A stretch of 64,000 nucleotides of DNA from Welwitschia mirabilis (taxonomy: Eukaryota > Gnetophyta > Gnetopsida > Welwitschiales). How positions within the stretch are numbered: the first letter of the stretch is position 1; every line of letters starts with the position of its first letter. Below are positions 13,080-24,059 of this stretch, one piece after another. The position numbers were made by a program, and so were the translations under genes. The stretch spans positions 186,420,189 through 186,484,188 of the forward strand of contig JBOZIK010000001.1 of assembly GCA_051453625.1 (NCBI GenBank), in the 5' to 3' direction. The notes under the pieces are model-generated. The model was not told the DNA's origin. It did not search any database and worked only from the letters and a program-made list of their open reading frames with translations.

Positions 13080-14500
13080 ATTAAACTTAAGAAGTTACCC
13101 TAAGGATTAAAATATTTTTCTTTTTAAAAATCAAATGAAACCTCTAATAATCAGTGATCTTTTCACTCCTTAGCAGGAATTAAACTTGATCTCACTTTTA
13201 ATTTCAAAGGAAAATGCCTTTTCTTGGACACATAAATACTTAGCTACCATTCCTCTTTCCATAGTTCAACATAAGATTTAGCTTAAAGATAATCCTAACC
13301 TATTAGGCAACCCTAAAAAAGACTCAATCCAACCTTAGATAAATCATTAAACTTATAGATGCTAGAATCATATATGCCATATCCAATAGTGAGTGATTTA
13401 GTTCTTTAATAGTAGTTTCAAATAATGGGAGAAATGAATAATATGAATCAATTTAAAAAAACTTAATGAGATTACTAAAAAGAATCATTGTTCCTTACCC
13501 TTTCTTAATCAAGTAGTTAATAGAATCCAAGGTTATTCCTACTATTATTTTCTTGATGGGTATAGTGGCTATAATCAAATTTGTCTAGCAAGTAAAGACT
13601 AAGATAAAACCACTTTTACCTTACCCTTTATAACCTTTACTTTTAGACAAATGCCTTTTTGACTTTGCAATGCCCCTAGAACCTTTCAATGAGCCATGAT
13701 AGGAATTGTTTTTCATATGATAGAAGATTCTATTGAAATTTTTATAAATGACTTCTCCATCTTTGGTAATAATTTTGAATAAGCTATAGAGATTAGAAAA
13801 ATTACTACATCAATGTATTGAGAGTGGCTTACATTTGAGTTGGGAAAAGATTTTTCTCCTTATCAAACATGAAATTATTTGAAGTCATCACATTCTAAAA
13901 GAAGGGATCAGGATGAATTCCACAAAAGTTGATATCATTAAAAACCTTATCCCTCCAACTAATGTCATACAAGTTAGATCCTTTCTTGGTCATGCTAGTT
14001 TTTATTAATGATTCTTTCATGATTATGCTAGAATTTGTAAACCTCTTTACTCTTTACTTGAAAAATATGTTAAATTTAATTGGAATAATTCTGGCCAACT
14101 CGCTTTTAAAGATTTCAAAGAAAATACTTATTCTAAACATATTATTATGAGGCCTAATTAGGGCAAAGAATTTGAACTTATATGTGATGCAAGCAACATT
14201 ACTAGAGGGGGGAAAGGTGGGAGGGTTCTTGGCCAAAAATATGAAAAAGTTTTTAAAGTCATATCTTATCTTAGTAAAACTTTATCACTAGCCCAATCTA
14301 ACTATATTACTACTGTAAGAGAAATTATTGTCATTATCTTTTGTCTAGATTATCTTTGACATTATCTTTTTGGCTTTTACATTAATGTTTACATAGATAA
14401 TGTAGCCATTCGCTATCTTATGACTTAAAAAAACTCTAGTGTTTGACTTATTAGGTGGATTTTTTCTCATGTAAGAATTTAATCTTATCATCATTGATAA
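13080..14500 (+). pseudogene. Reverse transcriptase and RNase H of element A
   Basis: RT blocks in order: LKKLP-GLKYFSF (about 13090), PYPFLNQVVNRIQGYSYYYF (about 13495), FLDGYSGYNQI, RQMPF-LCNAPRTFQ (about 13645), and FINDFSIFGNNF at 13741-13776. The catalytic (F/Y)xDD reads F-I-N-D, first Asp lost. RNase H follows (LICDASN near 14172; ISYLSKTLSLAQSNY; YIDNVAIRYL). RSFLGHASFY near 13975 is the connection typical of Athila/Tat. There are multiple stops and frameshifts. Confidence 0.82.
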
Positions 14501-14659
14501 AGTTAAAAAACATAACATTGTTATTGATCATTTATCTTGACTTTCTTTCTCTCATGATGAACTTTCGATTAATGACTCTTTTCTAGATGAGCAACTCTTC
14601 ATAATTAAGTAATGTTATGCTATCTCTTCTACTCATCCTACTTCTTGGTATGCTGATAT

Positions 14660-15140
14660 TATGAACTACCTTATTACTATGAAAACTCCTCAACATTGGA
14701 ACCATAACCAACGTAAATCTTTTCTCCATAGGATCAGTAACTATGAGTGGAATGAATTCCATCTTTATAGATGTTGCAAAGATTAAATTATAAATAAGTA
14801 TGTACCTAAATGGAAAAATTTAGAAATCTTAAAACTTTACCATAATGTATTATGTGGAGAACACTTTAGTGGCCAAAGACTACCATGAAAATTCTTCACT
14901 CTGGTTTTTATTAGCCTACTCTTTTTAAGGATTCCTTTAACTTTTCTAAAAGGTGTGATACATATCGATGTTATGGTAACCTACCTCATTCTCAAGATAT
15001 ATTCCTTAAACCTATACTTGAATGTAAACCTTTTGATTATTGGAGAATTAACTTTATAGGCACTATTACACTACCTTCTCATGATAACAATTATATCCTT
15101 ATTGTTGTTAATTATGTTACTAAGTGGATATCATGTTGTT
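14660..15140 (+). pseudogene. Integrase N-terminal part of element A, truncated in the catalytic core
   Basis: The segment SGFYWPTLFKDSFNF (about 14898) followed by CDTYRCYGNLPHSQDI is the zinc-binding half of an Athila/Tat integrase. CKPFDYWRINFIGTI and YILIVVNYVTKWI (about 15023-15135) contain the first catalytic Asp region. Similarity stops abruptly at about 15136. The remaining two acidic residues, the C-terminal part and the 3' LTR start are absent before the gap at 15329. The 190 bases before the gap show nothing recognisable. Confidence 0.78.
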
Positions 15141-15428
15141 GAAAGCGCTATCTAATATCTCTAATATAATTAAGATAAAATATTAACTTTTATACATTAG
15201 TTAGAAATCATAACTATAATAATAATATATCTCTTATAAAATCTCCTTACATTGCTAAATGTAAATCATGGACATTAAAATAAGATAATACATCATGCTT
15301 GTACAAGACTTTGAGAAGCAACTAGATGNNNNNNNNNNNNNNNNNNNNNNNNNNNNNNNNNNNNNNNNNNNNNNNNNNNNNNNNNNNNNNNNNNNNNNNN
15401 NNNNNNNNNNNNNNNNNNNNNNNNNNNN

Positions 15429-15617
15429 CAGTTATTAAAGGATAAAAGACTAAAAATACCTTAGAAATCAATTTTTTAACTCTGAGTCTAGTGCCTTTAT
15501 TAGAATTACAACATTTAGGTAAACTCCCATTTATACTAGTGTGTGTTGTTTTCTAAGTTATTGAATTTACAAATTTACCTAAAGGACTTCAGGATTGCAT
15601 AAATTCACACTACAACA
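15429..15617 (+). mobile_element. LTR B, 3' part only
   Basis: Last ~190 bases of the same LTR as A and C, ending ACACTACAACA. Its 5' part is missing into the 100-base gap on its left. It can be read as the truncated 3' LTR of element A and the 5' LTR of element B. Confidence 0.82.
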
Positions 15618-15620
15618 TTT

Positions 15621-15638
15621 TAGTACCATTATCGAGGA
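15621..15638 (+). promoter_or_regulatory. Primer-binding site for tRNA-Asp (copy B)
   Basis: TAGTACCATTATCGAGGA, three bases after LTR B. Seven differences from the tRNA-Asp complement, all C to T or G to A. Confidence 0.82.
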
Positions 15639-16340
15639 AGGCCACAAGGAGCTGAAGAATTGTCACTAACTATATAAGTACCTTAAATCTTTTGTTTAGT
15701 TTATTTATTTGAATTATTGCTATATTTCTAGCTTAGCCTAAAGTAGATTTATTTTTGCAAATTTCCTTTATAGTAATTTTTAAGAACCCTATCATCCTCT
15801 CTATTATCCCAACAACATTGGGCATGATAGTTCTAAAATTTTAAAATTTATTTTTATTTTTGTAATTTTTCTTCTATTTATATTTAAATAATAAGTTAAT
15901 ATCATTTTCTCTATCATCCCCATGATAGTTTGGATGGCAGTCTGCTTCTTTTCCAAATTTTGTAATTTTTCTTTTTTGTAATTTTAATAAAGTTATTATC
16001 ATCTTATCTGTCATCCCCATGATAACCTGAATAATTTTCTAGATTGTTACTTTTGATAATTTTTCTAAGTTTTAGATTTTTGTTACTATGATCATTGTTC
16101 TCCTTATCATTTCCATGATAAGGCAAACAACTGTCTATTATTTTTTATTTTGGATTTTTATTTGTTATCTGTGCATGTAGGGAAATAGTAAATTCTAGTT
16201 GAAAGATGAAATATTAGAGGGAGCGGAACTTAATTGAAGAAAGTATTAGAGAAGGATTATTCGACTTTGAGCAAAATCTAGGTATGCACATCATAGGTAT
16301 GCAAGTTTTAAGAATTTTTTTCTCTTATTTTAGAATCCGA
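15639..16340 (+). pseudogene. Leader and gag N-terminal remnant of non-autonomous element B
   Basis: The leader (15639-16196) parallels that of element A, with hairpin units near 15790, 15902, 15999 and 16095. At about 16197 the gag start is recognisable although its ATG reads ATA: NLIEESIREGLFDFEQNLG matches the start of gag A. Similarity to gag A ends at about 16340, where an unrelated interior begins. Confidence 0.7.
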
Positions 16341-18194
16341 TTTTCCTTGCTCTCTATAATCATTATGTTAGTTATTTTCATGATAGTTAAAATAGATAAG
16401 CTATTATAAATCTTTTGAGTATTAAGGATTAACAATTTTAATAAAAATGATGAGACATCAAAGAGAGAAAAACTTGATCTTTATTATGTAGTTATCTTCC
16501 TTACCATCTTGAAATAAAATTATCTTGTTCCATTCTTTTCAATTGCTTTAATGAATAGTGATATAAGGATCATTAAGGAACTTCTTTTTGAAAGGAGAAG
16601 AAACTTGAAAGATTATGAGGATAATAGTAAGAAACCACTTCAAGTGATATTTACAGAAAGGAGGAGAAATGTACATGATTCTGAGGTTTATGATGATAAA
16701 ACACTTCAAGAATTTTTTGTAAGAGTGAAAACACAAAAAATGTTTTTGAGAGTAGGAATTTGACGCCTTCCTCTTTTTAAGCTTCTTTTTCTTTTTCCTC
16801 TTTTTTTTCAAACCTCATATAAAAATAAAAATAAAGATTCTCCACATTTTAGGAATTCCACCCCATTTAGACAAACTTTCTATGATTATTTTTATCAATC
16901 CCCATCATCTTCATGCATTACTATGAAGAAGAACCATCTTCCATGATCTACTATAAGGAAGAAAATAATCCAATGAAAGAAGTGATTGATGAAATGAAGA
17001 AAAGCCAAGAACATATCAATGACAGGCTAGAAAAGACCAATCAAAACCTAGAAAATTTGGTTGACATCTTGGAAGAGATGCTATAAAAATTCAAGAATCT
17101 TTTACAATACAACATCCTTAAACTTATCCTACTACATCATAAATATAATTTAATAATAACTCAACTTAATCTTTCAACAATCAGGATGATGATGACGATT
17201 CATTAGATGATATTAAGCTATTAGATTATATCGCTCCCATTCATTTACTACTAGATAATCAAGATGAGAAAACAACTTATGAAAAATCTAAAAGCTTTTT
17301 AATTAAAGATAAAGATGATGATTCTATTTCTCTTAATATCCTTTTCAATGAATCTAATAACCTAGAGAATGAAAGTAATATTCAATAATAGAAGGAAGAT
17401 TTAGTCATAAATAATAATGAGGAAAATAAAAAAATAATCCAACCAAATAATGATTAAGACAATAGTGAAGAAACTGAACACAATGAAGGACTCATAGAGA
17501 TTCCTTCAAACTTTATGGAAGATAGACTTGTGCATTCTACCCATACTTCTACATCCTTTTCACCTATGCCTTCATGTATAAATTTAAATCACATTCTTCC
17601 TTCCACTTCTTCTTCCACTTTCACATTACTTGATAACCTTGATAATGATAATATTTCTCCCATTTCTTCTAATTAAGCCTTCATATAATTCTTAAGGCCA
17701 TGTTTCTTTCTTGGCTCTTATAAAACTCATAATTTTTAAGAGTCTATTTATCCTATCTTTTAATCTCCTCATTTTAAAAATTAATGTGATTCTCAACGTA
17801 CCATTCTTTCTTTTTCTATTAAGTTTACATTACTTTATGCTTTTGATGATTATCCTTTTCCTAAGTNNNNNNNNNNNNNNNNNNNNNNNNNNNNNNNNNN
17901 NNNNNNNNNNNNNNNNNNNNNNNNNNNNNNNNNNNNNNNNNNNNNTAAGCAACTTCTCAATCTTTTTAAACATTCTTAAAAGCCCTTAAAAATTTCTTGG
18001 ATCCATTCTTTGAGTAGTATCTTGGATGAATTATCTAATTATACTCATGATGTATCCTATTTTGATAAGAGATTATTTGTCAATGAAATTTATCACTTAT
18101 TTATCTCTTATTTGGATTCTCAAATTTATGCTATCAAAGTTTTATAATTTTACTCTCTTTACCTCTAATTGATTTCACTTCAAAATGTTTATAT
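16341..18194 (+). pseudogene. Unrecognised acidic, coiled-coil ORF region in element B
   Basis: This replaces the usual gag-pol interior. Readable pieces are an open frame at 16551-16763 (basic, with ERRRN twice), then QTFYDYFYQSPSSS (about 16870), then VIDEMKKSQEHINDRLEKTN and NLENLVDILEEML (about 16980-17085), a likely coiled coil. A long Asp/Glu/Asn/Ser-rich stretch follows (about 17180-17660), including DDDDDSLDDIKLLDYI. Past a Gln-to-stop change near 17676 the reading continues (FLGSYKTHNF, then FDDYPFPK) to the gap at 17867, and after the gap a short piece (DELSNYTHDVSYFDKRLFVN) reads to about 18145. No zinc knuckle, protease or RT was seen. I do not recognise the protein. Confidence 0.5.
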
Positions 18195-18294
18195 NNNNNN
18201 NNNNNNNNNNNNNNNNNNNNNNNNNNNNNNNNNNNNNNNNNNNNNNNNNNNNNNNNNNNNNNNNNNNNNNNNNNNNNNNNNNNNNNNNNNNNNN

Positions 18295-20780
18295 TTGGAT
18301 TCTCAAATTTATGCTATCAAAGTTTTATAATTTTACTCTCTTTACCTCCAATTGATTTCACTTCAAAATGTTTATATACCTTTTATGTTTTATCAATTGG
18401 TTTTTATTTAGTTTTGCCCTTATTTTTTTGAAAACTACAATACTTGAATGCATGTGTTACATAACTAGTTAAACCTCTTAATGGTTAGGTCTTTATCTTT
18501 TAGAAAAAGTACATCTTTAAATGGTTCCATTAAAACTTTCAACCTTAACACTTTGAAAATTTTGAAGTTAATGGATAGAAGGTTAAAAATTATTGAAATA
18601 TCTATCGATTAACCTTGAACATGATAGAAGCACTTGTGTTGGAATTTTCCTTCTACCGATATCTAAATTCTTCATTAGCTAATTCTTTTGGTAGACATCA
18701 TGCTCTCACTTAAACATCTTTTACTTGACTAATGTTTTACTTTATGAAGTTATCATGATTAGTAACTATTTTGCTTGGGCATTTTAAATAATAATATTGG
18801 TTTCCTCCAATCTTTAGACATTTGTATGTCTATGGACTTCATTTTGAAGAAAGATGCCTTGGATCTTTTATTTTATTTCAATAGCATAAGTAATTAGTTA
18901 TTTTAGCATGTTCTTCCTTGTTATTTATTTCATCACTTCACTTTTATTCTTATGATTATTTGGTCATGTGAATTTCTCTTATATATAAGAAAAAAATAAA
19001 AAAAAAGAAAATTAAGAAAAAGAAATAAAGACCATTTTCTTTTATGTTCTATCTCAAAACATGGTCCACATGATGTCCTACCATAAGTGCATTAGGACAA
19101 ATATTTCTGAGAGGGGCCTTTGGAAATGTAATATGGTAGCCATGAAAACTCCACTAGGGGGTTAGTTGGCCATGCTATATAGGTCCTTACTCCTCTGATA
19201 GTGGTTGCACTCCCCTTATCATAGTAGAATAAAAATATACTTGGAGGCTATGCGATTAGTGATGTCCCTAGTGTCATTAGAGGCATTGCTTATTTTCTAG
19301 ACTCATTTTATTTAATTATTTATAGTAATTCCACATGATGACTCTACTTTTTTATATTCTAGTATTATTTTGAGATTATAGCTTATAAGTTCTTATTTTA
19401 ACATCTTTTTATCTTATCATTCATTATTTGGTAACATTAGACATACTTGACATCATCATAATCATTTCCTATTTGAGTGGAACTTTGTAAATTTTGACAT
19501 TATGTCATGCATTATTACCAAATGATTTTATGATTTCTTCTAAAAGACTTTGTTAGGGTGGAATTTTGGGTAGGTAAGCAATCTTCTTCATGTTCTCAGT
19601 TGTTCATTTTCATTATGTTTTTTCTTAGTTGTTTTATTTGGAATTTTCAAAGTCATTACTATATATTTTTACACATAATAATTAGGGCTTGATCATTTGG
19701 TAGTTTTTAAGTTGTCTTTTTATTTTTTTTGATTCATAGATTCTATTTATAAGGGTTGTTTTTTTTAAAGTACTTTTAATTGATGCATTACTTTCACTTT
19801 GATTGATGTGTTCCTTTTGTTTTATTCTAATGTTTTTCCATTTCTTTTTATTTTAGTTTTGTATAAATCCACTTACAAACATCTTGAATAATCATGAAGT
19901 TTGGGATACATTTGAGACATTTTCCTAAATATTGATTTCTTTTACTTCATACCTTATTATGGTCTCATAAGTCTCTTTCCCTATAACCATGTTTTTTAGG
20001 CTGATTCTTCGCTTGCTACCTTTCTTCTATTTTTCTACTACATTTTGACTACTTACTTACTCTCAAATTTTTTTGGATTTTTTCTAATCTATTCAAACAT
20101 CTCATTTCACCATTGTTGTCTCATGTCTATCGTTCCCATGACATACAAGATGACAATCATCCTTTTTAATTTGGATAAACCAAGACGTCTTTCTTTGTTG
20201 AGATTTCTTCTGAGATACTAACCAAAAATTTATAATTTTTAAATTTAAAAAGGATTATTTTAAGCTTTCATGATACATATTTATAATGAGTTATTTGGAT
20301 ATGGTTTTATGTTATTTGAATAAATTTTATGAATATTATTTAGTAGGATCATAATAGCATACTCATTGAGTTTCTAGTAGCTATGTTTTAGATCATCTAA
20401 AGAAAAAGAATGCCATGATTACTCTTTTACTTTACCCTTGTAGAAAACATTAAAGAAATTTTCATGCATCATTCTTTGATATTATATTTAAGTTTTACAC
20501 ATTAGTTTTACTATTACTTTTTTGAATTATGCTTACACCTTATCCTTTNNNNNNNNNNTTTACGATTTGTTATGTGTATGATATTCATTCATTCTATTAA
20601 GATGTGTTTAAGTAGGAGGCTTATGAATACAACAATAATTAAATTAGTTAATGGAATTTTTTTGTCTATTCCTATATGATAAAATTGAATTCAAATTCCA
20701 TTTTTTTAGTTAATGATTACCTTAATCAAATTGGTTTACAATATAGTTGATCACTCACTTTGTCAAAGACTAACCACACT
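18295..20780 (+). other. Non-coding 3' interior of element B, including shared block M
   Basis: 18295-18377 repeats 18112-18194 across a 100-base gap with one mismatch, probably an assembly overlap. From about 18960 there is an A-rich microsatellite-like stretch, then at 19070-19290 a block (aagtgcattagg; tctgagaggggcctttgg; gggggttagttggccatg) also present downstream of integrase in the 36-60 kb elements. 19300-20780 is T-rich, with one hairpin unit near 20118 and a 10-base gap at 20549. No gene was recognised. Confidence 0.6.
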
Positions 20781-20790
20781 AAGTAGGGGG
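20781..20790 (+). promoter_or_regulatory. Polypurine tract of element B
   Basis: aagtaggggg is followed by cta and then the TG opening LTR C; the short, G-rich tract is in the correct position for plus-strand priming. This makes LTR C the true 3' LTR of element B. Confidence 0.6.
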
Positions 20791-20793
20791 CTA

Positions 20794-22096
20794 TGTTGCA
20801 ATGCTAATTTGTAGGAATTTAATAGTGTATTTAGAGTACTTTTGTAGGACATTTATATAGGTTTGGATGTAATTCTGATGATTATGGAGAATCGCTAGAA
20901 TGATCATGGAAACATGTAATTCTTGTCATAATTAGAGGCATTTCAGGCATGTTCTAGCACTTAGTATATTGGAAGAAGATTAATGATGAAAGAAGGCTAA
21001 TTTACTTTACCTAAGGATATTTCGAAGGGTGTCATCCAAACAACATCATTGTATTGGCCTATTACAATAGCGATTTGGACTAGAGCTTATTTATAAAGAG
21101 GTGTCATCCCCATTGTTGTGCCTCAGGGGATAACAACACATTTGGAAGTCAATTGTGGGATTGCTTGTGGAGGTGGAAGTTGATTAATTATCTATTATAA
21201 AGGGGCATCATTCCTGTTATCATCCCCATGATAGTCAGGATGACAACTATTTTCTATAAGGAAGACTGAATTATTTTGTAATGGGTCATGCACCCCACTT
21301 AGGTTACTAGGGTTCCTTCTCCAACTTTTAGGGTTACAATTCTAGAATTTTTAATGTAAAACTATAAAACCTCCCTTGTCCTCACTTTCAATTCATCTTT
21401 TTATATTAGATATGCTTATGATGGAAGATTAAAGGACAAGATGTTCATCCAATAGCTATAGAAAGGAGTTTCCTTAGTGTTAGACTAAGTCTCTTCTATT
21501 AAGGTGTTGCTATTTAGTTGTAAGTGGATGTAAAGTTCTTTGAATCAATATAATTACTCTTTTCATTCCAATTTTATGTATGTCCCTTATGGTTTAAGGT
21601 GGTCATAGTTTAAGTAACAATTCTATAACTTATTTAGATCATAAGGGTAACCTTTATCAAGGTTGACTTTAGTTAGTTTAGATTTGCATTGTTATTTCAT
21701 TTCCATTTCACATTGCATTTAATATTCTACTTGGTATATCTCATAGTTCATGTTGATGTGGAACAAGTTAAGTACTCTTCTTTGATATGAATTATAGAGA
21801 AGCTAGTTCTTGTGATAGAAGGATTAGAATCTAATAGAATTCATTACACTTCCATTTGCTTTTCATATTCATTCACTTTGCATTTCATTTTACATTATTA
21901 TTCACTTTTAGTTAGTAAAAGATAAAAGACTAAAAATACCTTTGGAAATCAATTCTCTAAGTCTAAACCTAGTTCCTTCATTAGAAATATGATATTTAAG
22001 TAAACTCTCATCTATACTAGCATGTGGTTTCTACAAGTTATTTGATTATAAGTTTACCTTAAGAACTTCAGGATTGCATAAATTCATACCACAACA
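20794..22096 (+). mobile_element. LTR C (1303 bp)
   Basis: Starts TGTTGCAATGC, ends ACCACAACA, and is collinear with LTR A. It contains hairpin units near 21027, 21098 and 21206 and a TATA-like ctataaaacc near 21362. It is followed directly by another primer-binding site and leader rather than by flanking DNA, so it also acted as a 5' LTR of a third copy. Confidence 0.88.
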
Positions 22097-22099
22097 TTT

Positions 22100-22117
22100 T
22101 GGCACTATTGCCGAGAA
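22100..22117 (+). promoter_or_regulatory. Primer-binding site for tRNA-Asp (copy C)
   Basis: TGGCACTATTGCCGAGAA, three bases after LTR C; five differences from the tRNA-Asp complement, all C to T or G to A. Confidence 0.84.
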
Positions 22118-22620
22118 AGGCCATAAGGAGCTAAAGAATTCTCATTAACCAGATAAGTACCTTGAATCTTTTATTCAAGCTATTTATTTGAATCAATGTT
22201 GTATTTCTAGTTTAGTTTAAAGTAGGTTTGTTCCCTTAAAATTTTGTTTTTCATAATTTTTTTAATGACCTTATTGTCCTCTCTATCATCTCAATGACAT
22301 AGGACATGATAGTTCTAGAATTTTGAATTTTAGTTATGCTTTCGCCATTTTTCTTTTGTTTGTAGTTCGATATAAAGTTACTATCGTCTCCTCTATCATT
22401 TCCATGATAGTCTGGACAATAGTTTACATCTTTTCTCATAGTTTTCATTTTTCCACAATTTTAATAAACTATTATTTTATCTATCATCTCCATAATAGTT
22501 TGGATAACAATCTAGTTCTTTATTACTAGTGATTTTTCTTTAGTTTCAGATTTCTATTACTGTGATCATCATCCTCCCTGCCATCCTACCTGTTGTCCAC
22601 ATTGTTTCTATTACTGTGAT
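22118..22620 (+). mobile_element. Leader fragment of a third interior, broken at R1
   Basis: Same leader as copies A and B, with hairpin units near 22265, 22383, 22481 and 22570. It ends abruptly at about 22620, where dispersed repeat R1 begins; no gag follows. The open frames on both strands at 22251-22529 are accidents of this leader. Confidence 0.72.
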
Positions 22621-24055
22621 CATAATGTGAATCATACTCATTTGACATGTTAATACCCATGATTTTTAATGCAATCTTGAATATGATGAGGATTCAATAA
22701 TGAATTATGTCATTGCAAGAAATAAATAATAAGTATAATATACCTATTAATGATAAGAAAAATCAAAAAAGTGTAAATAGGTAAAAAGAAAATGGAATAT
22801 GAACAAGGTCTTACTTAGTTGGTTAAGTCATTCATCTTTGAAGGGAGAAATCTAGGTTTAAACTTATGTAGTGATAACAAGATCATTAGGAGCGTTGACT
22901 AGTAAGATTTTCCATGATAATACTTAGAAATCATGCATATTAGTAGGAAATCCAAATGTTTCATAATATTCTTCTTTTTTCATAACCTCTCATAATTCTC
23001 ATGTTAGCTTAGCATTGGGTTTGTTTAGTATAGCTTTAATAGCAAAGCACACATATCTATTGGAAAAAAAAAAAAAAAAGAAAGAAAGAAAGAAAGAAAG
23101 AAAAGCAATTGGAATATATTGTATAGTTAGTAAATTATACATAGTAATTTATTATTCAATTAAAAAATAGAAATTATTAATTGATTAATAATTTCCTATA
23201 TGATTCAAAGTATGTTTTAATAAATGATAAAAATAAAGAAAGTTAATGAAACCAAAATAAATAATAAACATTATTGTTAAAAGAGATATTTAAAGAAGAA
23301 TCAAGAGTTACCTTATCCTTGCATTATTTTCATTCCATTCTTGATTAAAGCCTTGGGAGAATCTAACATGTAAAGAAAAATAAAATTAAAGCTAGGTTCT
23401 TAAAAGATGTTAATAATGAGGTCTTATCATCATCTTGTAGTCGTAAACTCTAACAAATTATATATGTTTTCTAATTTTTCTTAAGTATTAGTCTTTTTTT
23501 CATGCATTTTATAATTAGTTTTGGAGTCTTTTGAAATTTATTATCAGTATGTTAAAAAACCATGAAGTAAGTATGACATAAATCTATCTCTTTATGTGTT
23601 ACAAGAATAAATCCATTAAGAGTTACTCATCAAGTGTTTTTAAATCTCATCTATTAAGAATCATGGATATGAGTTATCCACAAAGAATTACAAAATCTGA
23701 TCTATTAAATAACACAAAATCCTATCTATTAATTCTACAAACATCATATCTAATCATAATTTGGTAAATGTAAACCATAAGGGAAACAAATGGAATAACA
23801 AAAGTGCATAATGATTATAAATTGATAATATTCATGAGGAGTTCCTAGTATGTAATAATGGTTTTCCTATATCCTTTTATAATGAAAATGATAAATGAAA
23901 AAATAACCTTGAGTTTTTTTTCGGTTAAAGGACCATTTTTAAAAAATACACAAAAAACATTTTAAAAAGGAAAAATAGACTAAATTTTTTATTATTGTAA
24001 TGATTTAGTTATGATATAAATATTGTTTTACATGTATCTACATACTTATGAAGTT
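22621..24055 (+). repeat. Dispersed repeat R1, second copy, left part
   Basis: Collinear with 5487 to about 6885. It has a tRNA-like segment (tagttggttaag at 22816-22827, ggtttaaactt near 22855) and an expanded poly-A/(GAAA)n tract at 23063-23105 that the first copy lacks. It is interrupted at about 24055 by the copia element and resumes at 34332. Confidence 0.75.
23063..23105 (+). repeat. Poly-A followed by (GAAA)n microsatellite
   Basis: About 17 A residues, then six GAAA units. It is present only in this R1 copy, so it expanded after the two copies separated. Confidence 0.9.
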
Positions 24056-24059
24056 CATA

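Noticed and set aside
16548-16811. Lys-rich minus-strand ORF
   Set aside because: Reverse reading of an A/G-rich stretch; the plus strand gives the more protein-like sequence.
8797-22600. Regularly recurring TCATCCCCATGATAG units as a CRISPR array
   Set aside because: Spacing is irregular, units are diverged, they sit inside plant LTRs and leaders, and there are no cas genes.
22805-22870. Intact tRNA gene
   Set aside because: No anticodon arm, acceptor stem or full-length cloverleaf could be formed; only promoter-box resemblance.
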